DNA of 64,000 nucleotides, from positions 215,866 through 279,865 of the forward strand of contig NZ_JAKEUQ010000001.1 in assembly GCF_022397955.1 (NCBI RefSeq). The letters run 5' to 3'. The notes under the pieces were generated by a model. The model was not told the origin of the DNA, made no database searches, and was given only the letters and a program-made list of their open reading frames with translations. The position numbers were made by a program, and so were the translations under genes. Each line of letters begins with the position of its first letter. The first letter of the stretch is position 1. Of the stretch, positions 56,666 to 64,000 are shown piece after piece. The stretch is from Vibrio sp. Isolate32 (lineage in GTDB: Bacteria > Pseudomonadota > Gammaproteobacteria > Enterobacterales > Vibrionaceae).

Positions 56666-59600
56666 TTGAAAGAGGTAAGTATCAATCATTAACCATGGTC
56701 AACTGGAACGGCTTCTTCGCGCGTACTTTTGATATTGATGGATTGGTTACAACGCTTTCTGGCGGTAACGGTGCAGGTAAGTCGACCACGATGGCGGCAT
56801 TCATTACAGCACTTATCCCAGACCAAAGCCTTCTGCATTTCCGTAACACTACGGAAGCGGGTAGCTCACAGTCATCTCGTGATAAAGGCCTTTACGGTAA
56901 GCTTCAGCCAGGCGCATGTTATGCCGCACTGGATGTAGTGAACTCTCGTAACCAGCGCCTACTGTTTGCAGTAAAACTGCAGCAAGTGGCGGGCCGTGAT
57001 AAGAAAGTCGACATCAAGCCGTTTGTTATCCAAGGCCTTCCTAGCCATGTGAAACCAACGGATGTACTGATTCAAAACGTTTCAGACAGCCACGCTCGTG
57101 TATGTCAGTTGAACGATGTGAAAGCAGCGGTAGCGCAATACGAAGGCGCACATTTCAAAGCCTTCTCTTCGATTGTTGATTACCACTCACAGATGTTTGA
57201 GTACGGTGTCGTACCGAAGAAACTGCGTAATAGCAGCGACCGTTCTAAGTTCTACCGCCTGATTGAGGCATCACTTTACGGTGGTATCTCAAGTGCGATT
57301 ACACGTTCTCTGCGTGATTACCTTCTGCCGCAAAATGGTGGTGTGAAGAAAGCATTCCAAGATATGGAATCGGCACTGCGTGAGAACCGCATGACGCTAG
57401 AAGCGATCAAGACAACTCAGTCGGATCGTGACTTGTTCAAGCATTTGATCACTGAATCGACCAACTACGTGGCAGCAGACTACATGCGCCATGCGAACGA
57501 TCGTCGTAACAAGCTTGATCAAACCATGAAGTTCCGTGGTGAGCTGTTTGGTTCGCGTGAAACTTTACTTGAGCAAAACAACTTGTTGAATCGAGTTCAA
57601 GAAGAGCTTGAGTTGCTGGTGGATCAAGAATCGTCTCTAGAACAAGACTACCAAGCAGCTTCGGATCATCTTCAATTGGTTCAAACTGCACTTCGTCAGC
57701 AAGAGAAAATTGCTCGCTACAGCGAAGATCTAGAAGAGCTTAATGAGCGTCTAGAAGAGCAGATGATGGTGGTTGAGGAAGCTCAAGAGCGCGTACTTTT
57801 GGCTGAAGAGCAGGCAACCATCACTGAAGAAGAAGTGGATAGCCTGAAGACTCAGCTTGCTGATTACCAACAAGCGTTGGATGTTCAGCAGACTCGTGCA
57901 CTTCAATACCAGCAAGCCGTTCAAGCTTTAGAGAAAACCAAGCAGTTGCTAGGTGATGAATCTATTACTGCAGAAAGCGCGTTAACCTTGGTTTCTGAGC
58001 TAAAAGCACAAGAAGAATCAAGCACGCAGACGCTACTGTCGACTAAGCACAAGCTAGACATGTCTTCTGCAGCTTCTGCACAGTTCGACAAAGCTCTGTC
58101 TTTGGTTAAGAGCATCGTTGGTGACGTTGAGCGTAAAGAAGCGTCTGATAGCGCTAAGCAAGCTCTAGAAAAAGGCCGCAACGCTAAACACGTTGTTGAA
58201 AACGAACAGCAATGGCGTGCTCAGCACCGTGACATGGCTCGTGACGTAGCGCAGCAACGTCAAGCTAAAGAGCTAGCGACTGAATACCAAAAGCAACACA
58301 ACATTTCACTGACTGACGAAGCGGTTTTCGAAGAAGAACGTGAACGTCATGCAATGCAGATCGAAACGCTTGAGTATGCTCAAGAAGAGCTGCGTGAAGC
58401 GAAGAGTGAACAACGTCGTGTTCAGCAAAACCACGATCAAGAGATTAAAAAGCTTGAATCTGTTGCTCCTGCGTGGATCACAGCAAATGATGCGCTTGAG
58501 TCGTTGAGAGATCAAACCGAAGCTGAGCTAGAAGATAGCCAAGCTGTGATGACGCAAATGCAGCAAGTGCTTGAAGATGAAAAATCTCAAGCGGTGGCTA
58601 AAGATCAACTGGCAACGCGCCGAGCTGAACTTGAGCAAGAGATAGAGCGTCTAGCGTCACCTGGTGGTTCTAACGATCCTCGTTTGAAAGGCTTAGCAGA
58701 CACACTTGGTGGCGTTCTGCTTTCTGAGATCTACGACGACATCACGATTGGCGATGCACCATACTTCAGTGCGATGTATGGCCCGGCTCGTCATGCGATT
58801 GTGGTTTCAGATCTTGATGGCATCAAAGAGAAACTGATTGATCTTGATGATTGCCCTGAAGACCTTTACATCCTTGAAGGTGATGTAGACGCGTTTGATG
58901 ACAGCTCGTTCAATGCCGATGAATTAGAAGGCGCGGTGTGTGTTCAACTGAACGATCGCCAGATGCGTTACTCTCGTTTCCCTGAGATCCCACTGTTTGG
59001 CCGTGCAGCTCGTGAGCAACGTTTAGAGAAACTGCGTGAAGAGCGCGATGTGGTTGTTGAGAATCACGCGAAAGCTGCGTTTGACTCTCAAAAACTGAAT
59101 CGTTTATACCAAGCATTCAATAGTTTTGTAGCGAAGCACCTGCACGTTGCGTTTAACGCAGATCCAGAGCAAGCCCTGACAGTCGTTCGTGAGAAACGCA
59201 ACCAAGTAGTGCGCTCGTTAGCTGAACTGGATTCGAAAGAGCAACAACAACGCAGCCAGCTTCAACAAAGTAAACAGGCGATTGCTGCGCTTGATAAGTT
59301 AGCGCCTATGGTTCGTATTATAGAAGACGAAACATTAGTTGAGCGTTTGGCTGAACTAGAAGTACAACTAGAACGCCTGAGCGAAGCTAAGTCTTACCTG
59401 AACACTCACGGCAAAGCACTTGCTTCACTAGAGCAAATCGTTTCTGCACTAGACGCAGACCCAGAGCAATTTGAAGCTTTGGAAGCAGAGTACCGCCAAG
59501 CGGACAACGCGCTGCAAAAGTTAAAAGGCAAAGTGTTCGCGCTGTCTGATCTGATTGAACGTCGTCACTACTTTGCTTACGCAGACTCGATTGACCTGCT

Positions 59601-61122
59601 TAACAAGAGCAGCGAACTGAGCGAACAACTGAAAGCGAAACTGGTTCAAGCGGAACAAGCAAGAACCAAAGGCCGTGATGGCTTGAAGCAAGCTCGTGAA
59701 CAGATGAACCAATATAACCAAGTATTGGCGGCACTGAAGAGCTCACATCAAGCGAAGCAAGAGACGGTTCAAGAGTTCAAACAAGAGCTACAAGAGTTTG
59801 GCGTAAACGCTGATGAAGGCGCTGAAGAGCGTGCTGTACGTCGTCGTGACGAGCTTCAAGAGCGTTTACACACATCTCGCAGCCGCAAGAGTGAATACGA
59901 GCGTACGATTACGTCAACAGAACTTGAGATGAAAGCCCTGGCTAAGCGTCTTAAGAAAGTACAGAAAGAGTACACAGAGCTTCGTACCTTCGTTGTTGCA
60001 GCAAAAGCCGGCTGGTGTTCAGTACTTCGCTTAGCTCGTGAAAATGACGTTGAGCGTCGTCTACACAAGCGTGAACTGGCTTACCTAACTGCGGGCGAGC
60101 TTCGCTCTATGTCGGATAAATCGTTGGGTGCATTGCGTTTGGCAGTAGCTGACAATGACGACCTACGTGATGCGTTGCGTCTATCTGAAGACAACGCACA
60201 TCCAGAGCGTAAAGTTCTGTTCTACATTGCGGTTTACCAACATCTTCGCGAGCGTATTCGCCAAGACATCATTCATACGGATGATCCGGTTGAAGCAATC
60301 GAAGAGATGGAAGTTGAGCTCGCTCGACTAACTGAAGAATTGACACAGCGTGAAAACCGCTTGGCGATTAGCTCTGAGTCGGTAGCAAGCATTATCAAGA
60401 AAACAATTCAGCGCGAGCAGAACCGTATTCGAATGCTGAACCAAGGCTTGTCTAATATTTACTTTGGTCAGGTTAAGGGCGTTCGTCTGAACGTTAAGAT
60501 CCGTGAAAGCCACGAAATCTTGCTGTCAGGCCTAGCGACTCAGCAAGAGCAGCACAAAGACTTGTTTGAATCAACGCGCTTTACCTTCTCTGAAGCAATG
60601 GCGAAGTTGTTCCAACGTGTGAACCCCCATATCGATATGGGTCAACGTTCTCCGCAAGTTCTGGGTGAAGAGTTACTGGATTACCGTAATTACTTAGAGT
60701 TAAGTGTTGAAGTAAACCGTGGTTCAGATGGTTGGCTACAAGCGGAATCGGGCGCTCTGTCTACGGGTGAGGCGATCGGTACTGGGCAATCTATCCTACT
60801 GATGGTCGTTCAGAGTTGGGAAGAAGAGTCTCGTCGACTTCGTAGTAAAGACATCGTTCCATGTCGCTTGTTGTTCCTCGATGAAGCAGCACGTCTGGAT
60901 GCGAAATCTATCTCTACGTTGTTTGAACTGTGTGACCGTCTAGGTATGCAGCTTCTGATTGCAGCCCCTGAGAACATCAGCCCAGAGAAAGGTACAACCT
61001 ACAAACTGGTACGTAAGGTCTTCAAAGATCACGAACATGTACACGTTGTTGGTTTGCGAGGTTTTGCTCAAAACAAACCTGCATCTCCAGTGCAAGAGCT
61101 TATCGAAGAAACTGAGCAATAA
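56662..61122 (+). CDS. mukB: Chromosome condensin SMC-like ATPase MukB
   Basis: 1486 residues, identical in length to E. coli MukB. Walker [16 protein letters not shown] near 33-47. Two long coiled-coil arms lie at about 330-660 and 790-1110, with a hinge near 665-785 ([21 protein letters not shown]). The C-terminal ABC signature [17 protein letters not shown] lies near 1365 and Walker [17 protein letters not shown] near 1399. MukBEF organises the chromosome axis in gammaproteobacteria. It is last in the operon and is followed by a terminator. Confidence 0.99.
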   Translation: MIERGKYQSLTMVNWNGFFARTFDIDGLVTTLSGGNGAGKSTTMAAFITALIPDQSLLHFRNTTEAGSSQSSRDKGLYGKLQPGACYAALDVVNSRNQRLLFAVKLQQVAGRDKKVDIKPFVIQGLPSHVKPTDVLIQNVSDSHARVCQLNDVKAAVAQYEGAHFKAFSSIVDYHSQMFEYGVVPKKLRNSSDRSKFYRLIEASLYGGISSAITRSLRDYLLPQNGGVKKAFQDMESALRENRMTLEAIKTTQSDRDLFKHLITESTNYVAADYMRHANDRRNKLDQTMKFRGELFGSRETLLEQNNLLNRVQEELELLVDQESSLEQDYQAASDHLQLVQTALRQQEKIARYSEDLEELNERLEEQMMVVEEAQERVLLAEEQATITEEEVDSLKTQLADYQQALDVQQTRALQYQQAVQALEKTKQLLGDESITAESALTLVSELKAQEESSTQTLLSTKHKLDMSSAASAQFDKALSLVKSIVGDVERKEASDSAKQALEKGRNAKHVVENEQQWRAQHRDMARDVAQQRQAKELATEYQKQHNISLTDEAVFEEERERHAMQIETLEYAQEELREAKSEQRRVQQNHDQEIKKLESVAPAWITANDALESLRDQTEAELEDSQAVMTQMQQVLEDEKSQAVAKDQLATRRAELEQEIERLASPGGSNDPRLKGLADTLGGVLLSEIYDDITIGDAPYFSAMYGPARHAIVVSDLDGIKEKLIDLDDCPEDLYILEGDVDAFDDSSFNADELEGAVCVQLNDRQMRYSRFPEIPLFGRAAREQRLEKLREERDVVVENHAKAAFDSQKLNRLYQAFNSFVAKHLHVAFNADPEQALTVVREKRNQVVRSLAELDSKEQQQRSQLQQSKQAIAALDKLAPMVRIIEDETLVERLAELEVQLERLSEAKSYLNTHGKALASLEQIVSALDADPEQFEALEAEYRQADNALQKLKGKVFALSDLIERRHYFAYADSIDLLNKSSELSEQLKAKLVQAEQARTKGRDGLKQAREQMNQYNQVLAALKSSHQAKQETVQEFKQELQEFGVNADEGAEERAVRRRDELQERLHTSRSRKSEYERTITSTELEMKALAKRLKKVQKEYTELRTFVVAAKAGWCSVLRLARENDVERRLHKRELAYLTAGELRSMSDKSLGALRLAVADNDDLRDALRLSEDNAHPERKVLFYIAVYQHLRERIRQDIIHTDDPVEAIEEMEVELARLTEELTQRENRLAISSESVASIIKKTIQREQNRIRMLNQGLSNIYFGQVKGVRLNVKIRESHEILLSGLATQQEQHKDLFESTRFTFSEAMAKLFQRVNPHIDMGQRSPQVLGEELLDYRNYLELSVEVNRGSDGWLQAESGALSTGEAIGTGQSILLMVVQSWEEESRRLRSKDIVPCRLLFLDEAARLDAKSISTLFELCDRLGMQLLIAAPENISPEKGTTYKLVRKVFKDHEHVHVVGLRGFAQNKPASPVQELIEETEQ

Positions 61123-61153
61123 GCTCGATAGCGATTCAACGATACTAATTCAT

Positions 61154-61178
61154 AGCCCCTAATCATTAGGGGCTTTTT
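61154..61178 (+). terminator. mukB operon terminator
   Basis: AGCCCCTAA, 3-base loop, TTAGGGGCT, then TTTT. Confidence 0.95.
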
Positions 61179-61440
61179 AGTACCTAAGTCTAGCGTTCTG
61201 CAATTGTTCTAACTCCCTTTATGCAACCCACTTAATATACTTCGTGTCTAGCCCTCTTTGACTTACTGTTAAGACCACTCATATATTAGGGGTAATCTCA
61301 ATAGAACTTGTTTGAAGTCACACGCACAAAACCACAAATAATGTATGGTAATGGTATGACAGTAGTGTCTACACACTGCTGAACGACTAATTAGTATTTT
61401 TGAGCGTGACTATTACGCAAACTGGAAGGTAGGACTCAAT
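61179..61440 (+). promoter_or_regulatory. Upstream region of the formate-dehydrogenase-like gene
   Basis: 262 bases without a gene beyond the terminator. AT-rich, with AGGA six bases before the ATG at 61441. No FNR or other operator could be assigned with confidence. Confidence 0.4.
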
Positions 61441-64000
61441 ATGATTCAAATCGTTATTGATGGGAAATTTCGAATCGTCGAACAAGGACAAACCGTACTT
61501 GAAGCGGCAAAAACATGTGGTTTAGAGATCCCATCTCTATGTGGTTTGAACAAAACAACTGATAAGATTCCATGCGATTTATGTGTCGTCGAGGTTGATG
61601 GCGTGGGCATGAAGCGCTCGTGCGAGCTTGAAGTGTCAAATGGGTTGAATATTACGACTCAGTCAAAGCAGTTGACCAACCATCGACAAGAAGCGTTGAA
61701 CCGCATCATGACAGACCACTATGCAGATTGTGAGGCACCATGCCAAACTGCGTGCCCTGCAGGAGTCGATATTCAATCTTACCTGCATCATATTGCTCAA
61801 AATGATCACATGAAAGCGATTGAGGTGATCAAAAAGACATTACCAATGCCACTTTCGATTGGTCGTGTATGTCCTGCATTCTGTGAAACTGAATGCCGTC
61901 GCAACTTGGTTGATGAATCCATAGCGATACGCCAACTCAAACGACACGCAGCCGATGCAGATTTAGCGGCTCAAGAGAGCTACATGCCAGCTAAGAAACC
62001 AAATAAAGGTAAAAGCATAGCGATTGTTGGTAGTGGCCCCGGTGGTCTTACGGCCGGTTATTATCTATCTAACGAAGGTTATGAGGTCAGAGTTTATGAG
62101 TCTATGCCTAAAGCTGGTGGTTGGTTACGTTACGGCATCCCGGAATATCGCTTACCTAAGTCGATTCTAGATAAAGAAATCGAATTGATGTGTCGTAACG
62201 GGATGTCGGTAGAGTGCGACAAGAAGCTCGGTGTTGATTTTACTTTATCGGATTTAAGCAACGATTTTGATGCGGTTTGTTTAGCCGTTGGTGCATCACA
62301 AGCTGTCGAGATGAATTATCCCGGTAGCGAGCTTGGCGGCTGTTATCTAGGCGTCGATTATCTTAAAGATTATGTGACTGACAAACAGTTCACTACGGGC
62401 AAAAAAGTGGCGGTTATTGGCGGTGGTAATACTGCAATTGACTGCGCACGAACCGCAGTGCGTGATGGCGCTGATACAACACTCATTTATCGTCGTACTC
62501 GAGATGAGATGCCAGCCGAAGATTACGAAATCGAAGAGGCTGAACATGAAGGCGTCAAGTTCCACTTCTTGACTAATCCTGCGGAAAACATAGCCGATGA
62601 AAGTGGCCATGTATCAGAAATACGATTAGAGCGTATGGCTTTGGGGCCAGCAGATGCTTCAGGTCGTCGCAGCCCTAAACCAACTGGCGAGTTCTTTGTT
62701 GAAGCGTTCGATATGGTTATCGCTGCGGTGTCGCAAAAGCCAGACTTAAGCTTTATGGACAATGAAGCGATTGATATTCCTCTTACCCGTTGGAATACCG
62801 CTGATGCCGATCCGCAAACCATGCACACGGGTACAGGTAACATCTTTAGTATTGGTGATTTCCGACGTGGCCCTGCGACAGCGGTGGAAGCGGTGGGGGA
62901 TGGTCGTATTGCTGCACAAGCGATCGATCGCTTCTTCAATGGCGACATGGATAATATTCCGGCGAAACCGTTTAATTCAAGAAAACAAAAACAACTCAAA
63001 GCCGTTGATCCCGAGCAGTACAAGTCAATACAACGAATAGCTCGTAAGATTATGCCCGAGTTAACGCCCGAGCAGCGTGAACAAAGTTTTGAGGAAGTCG
63101 AGACTGGCTTTGATAATGCCGATGCAATCGCAGAAGCCTCAAGATGTCTGGAGTGTGGTTGCCAAGCCAATACCGACTGCGACCTTCGCGATTACTCGAC
63201 TGAATACAAGGCAACTCAAACGCACCCTGAATACAAGATTGATATCGCTTCGAATGAAAGTTGGCAGGCGATTCGCGCAGAAGAAGCGAAGGTTGGTCTA
63301 ACAAGACAAAAATTTGCCGTTGATGACAGCTCAGAATTTATTATCTTTGATGCTAACCGTTGTATCAGTTGTGGACAGTGCATCCAAGCATGTCGTGAGC
63401 AGAATGTTCATGGCGTTCTAAGCTTCATGAGCCAATCCGATGGTAAGCCTGCATCAAGACCAGAGTGTCGCCCGAATTTCGGGGCTAACCAGACTTTGAT
63501 GGGCGATTCGAACTGTGTTCAATGCGGCTCTTGTGTTCAGGCGTGTCCAACTGGTGCAATGGTCGATGCGAGAGATAGAAAGCAGGGCGACACTGACGTA
63601 CTCAAGAAAGTCGATACGATCTGCACCTATTGTGGCGTGGGTTGTAAGCTCACAATGCATGTTGATGAGCAGAAAAACAAAATCCGCTATATCGAAGGTG
63701 GTGACTCTCCAGTTAATGAAGGCATGTTGTGTGTTAAAGGGCGATTCGGCTTCGATTTTGTGGGCAGCGATGCACGTTTAACGACGCCATTAATTCGTAA
63801 AGATGGCTGGTTACAACCTGCAAGTTGGGATGAAGCGATTAAGCTCATTGCCGAGAAGTTTACAGCGATTAAGCAAGGCTTTGGCAGTAACGCTTTGGCG
63901 GGGTTCTCGTCGGCGAAAACCACCAACGAAGATAACTATGCGTTCCAAAAATTCATTCGTCGTGAACTAGGTACCAATAACGTCGATCACTGTGCTCGTC
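61441..64000 (+). CDS. Fused formate-dehydrogenase-like alpha subunit with GltD module (3' truncated by window)
   Basis: 853 codons are visible and the frame is open to the window end. In order: a [2Fe-2S] domain with Cys 34, 45, 48 and 61. Next is a GltD-type dihydropyrimidine/GOGAT-like Fe-S and flavin module, with CEAPCQTACPAGV near 97, GRVCPAFCETEC near 141, FAD motif VGSGPGGLTAGYYL near 199, and NAD(P) motif VIGGGNTAIDCA near 325. Ferredoxin-like clusters are CISCGQCIQAC near 641 and CVQCGSCVQACPTGA near 692. Then the molybdopterin oxidoreductase opens with CTYCGVGC near 728 and MLCVKGRFGFDF near 763. The catalytic Cys/Sec lies beyond the window. It probably oxidises formate with flavin-mediated NAD(P) reduction; direction is uncertain. 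Confidence 0.88.
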   Translation, partial: MIQIVIDGKFRIVEQGQTVLEAAKTCGLEIPSLCGLNKTTDKIPCDLCVVEVDGVGMKRSCELEVSNGLNITTQSKQLTNHRQEALNRIMTDHYADCEAPCQTACPAGVDIQSYLHHIAQNDHMKAIEVIKKTLPMPLSIGRVCPAFCETECRRNLVDESIAIRQLKRHAADADLAAQESYMPAKKPNKGKSIAIVGSGPGGLTAGYYLSNEGYEVRVYESMPKAGGWLRYGIPEYRLPKSILDKEIELMCRNGMSVECDKKLGVDFTLSDLSNDFDAVCLAVGASQAVEMNYPGSELGGCYLGVDYLKDYVTDKQFTTGKKVAVIGGGNTAIDCARTAVRDGADTTLIYRRTRDEMPAEDYEIEEAEHEGVKFHFLTNPAENIADESGHVSEIRLERMALGPADASGRRSPKPTGEFFVEAFDMVIAAVSQKPDLSFMDNEAIDIPLTRWNTADADPQTMHTGTGNIFSIGDFRRGPATAVEAVGDGRIAAQAIDRFFNGDMDNIPAKPFNSRKQKQLKAVDPEQYKSIQRIARKIMPELTPEQREQSFEEVETGFDNADAIAEASRCLECGCQANTDCDLRDYSTEYKATQTHPEYKIDIASNESWQAIRAEEAKVGLTRQKFAVDDSSEFIIFDANRCISCGQCIQACREQNVHGVLSFMSQSDGKPASRPECRPNFGANQTLMGDSNCVQCGSCVQACPTGAMVDARDRKQGDTDVLKKVDTICTYCGVGCKLTMHVDEQKNKIRYIEGGDSPVNEGMLCVKGRFGFDFVGSDARLTTPLIRKDGWLQPASWDEAIKLIAEKFTAIKQGFGSNALAGFSSAKTTNEDNYAFQKFIRRELGTNNVDHCAR

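Noticed and set aside
62523-63170. 215-codon minus-strand frame inside the formate-dehydrogenase-like gene
   Set aside because: Serine-rich antisense shadow; the plus frame carries clear FAD, NAD and Fe-S motifs.

Overview
The window looks like chromosome 1 of a marine Vibrio. From about 15.2 kb rightward the gene order is a Vibrio core backbone: icd/cspD/clpS/clpA/infA/bpt/aat, aroA/topA, glgC/glgA, tfoY/purR/torD/torR, then cmoM/mukF/mukE/mukB. A c-di-GMP-I (GEMM) riboswitch lies upstream of tfoY. The identification rests on protein family recognition and gene order read by eye; no searches were run.

Left region (1-15.1 kb) is accessory. It opens with the edge of an IS66-family element (minus strand) that cuts into an unrecognised gene, of which only the 3' part remains (860-1151). 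Next is a sugar-acid catabolic island. A minus-strand operon holds a GntR/FCD regulator, an RspB-like zinc dehydrogenase and a UxuB-type fructuronate/mannonate reductase. A divergent plus-strand set holds a DctPQM TRAP transporter, an FMN-dependent 2-hydroxy-acid dehydrogenase, UxuA mannonate dehydratase, KdgK and Eda. No uronate isomerase (UxaC) is present, so the set reads best as uptake of an aldonate such as L-gulonate or D-mannonate. The route would run L-gulonate -> D-fructuronate -> D-mannonate -> KDG -> KDPG -> pyruvate + glyceraldehyde-3-phosphate. The divergent regulatory region carries related palindromes resembling FadR-type GntR operators and a CRP-like site. Directly after eda sits a complete IS66 element (12711-15090) with 16-bp inverted repeats and an 8-bp target duplication.

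Middle region (15.2-32.3 kb): oligopeptidase B lipoprotein, EmrD-like efflux pump, a chemotaxis receptor, the ribosomal oxygenase roxA, and the replication-related genes ybaM/priC with a 7-bp tandem repeat at the ybaM-roxA junction. These are followed by a TSUP permease, DinG helicase, a porin, a DUF2057 protein, rluE and a monomeric isocitrate dehydrogenase.

Right region (32.4-64 kb): an N-degron cluster (ClpS adaptor and ClpA unfoldase, with the tagging transferases Bpt and Aat beside infA), aroA, yciN, topA, and the glycogen genes glgC/glgA, whose overlap uses a TTG start and whose leader is structured and GGA-rich. Then come an alpha/beta hydrolase, a DUF2007 zinc-ribbon protein, a TVP38-family membrane protein, tfoY with its riboswitch, purR, torD, torR, elyC, and the cmoM-mukF-mukE-mukB condensin operon. 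The window ends inside a large fused formate-dehydrogenase-like protein carrying a GltD-type flavin module ahead of the molybdopterin domain.
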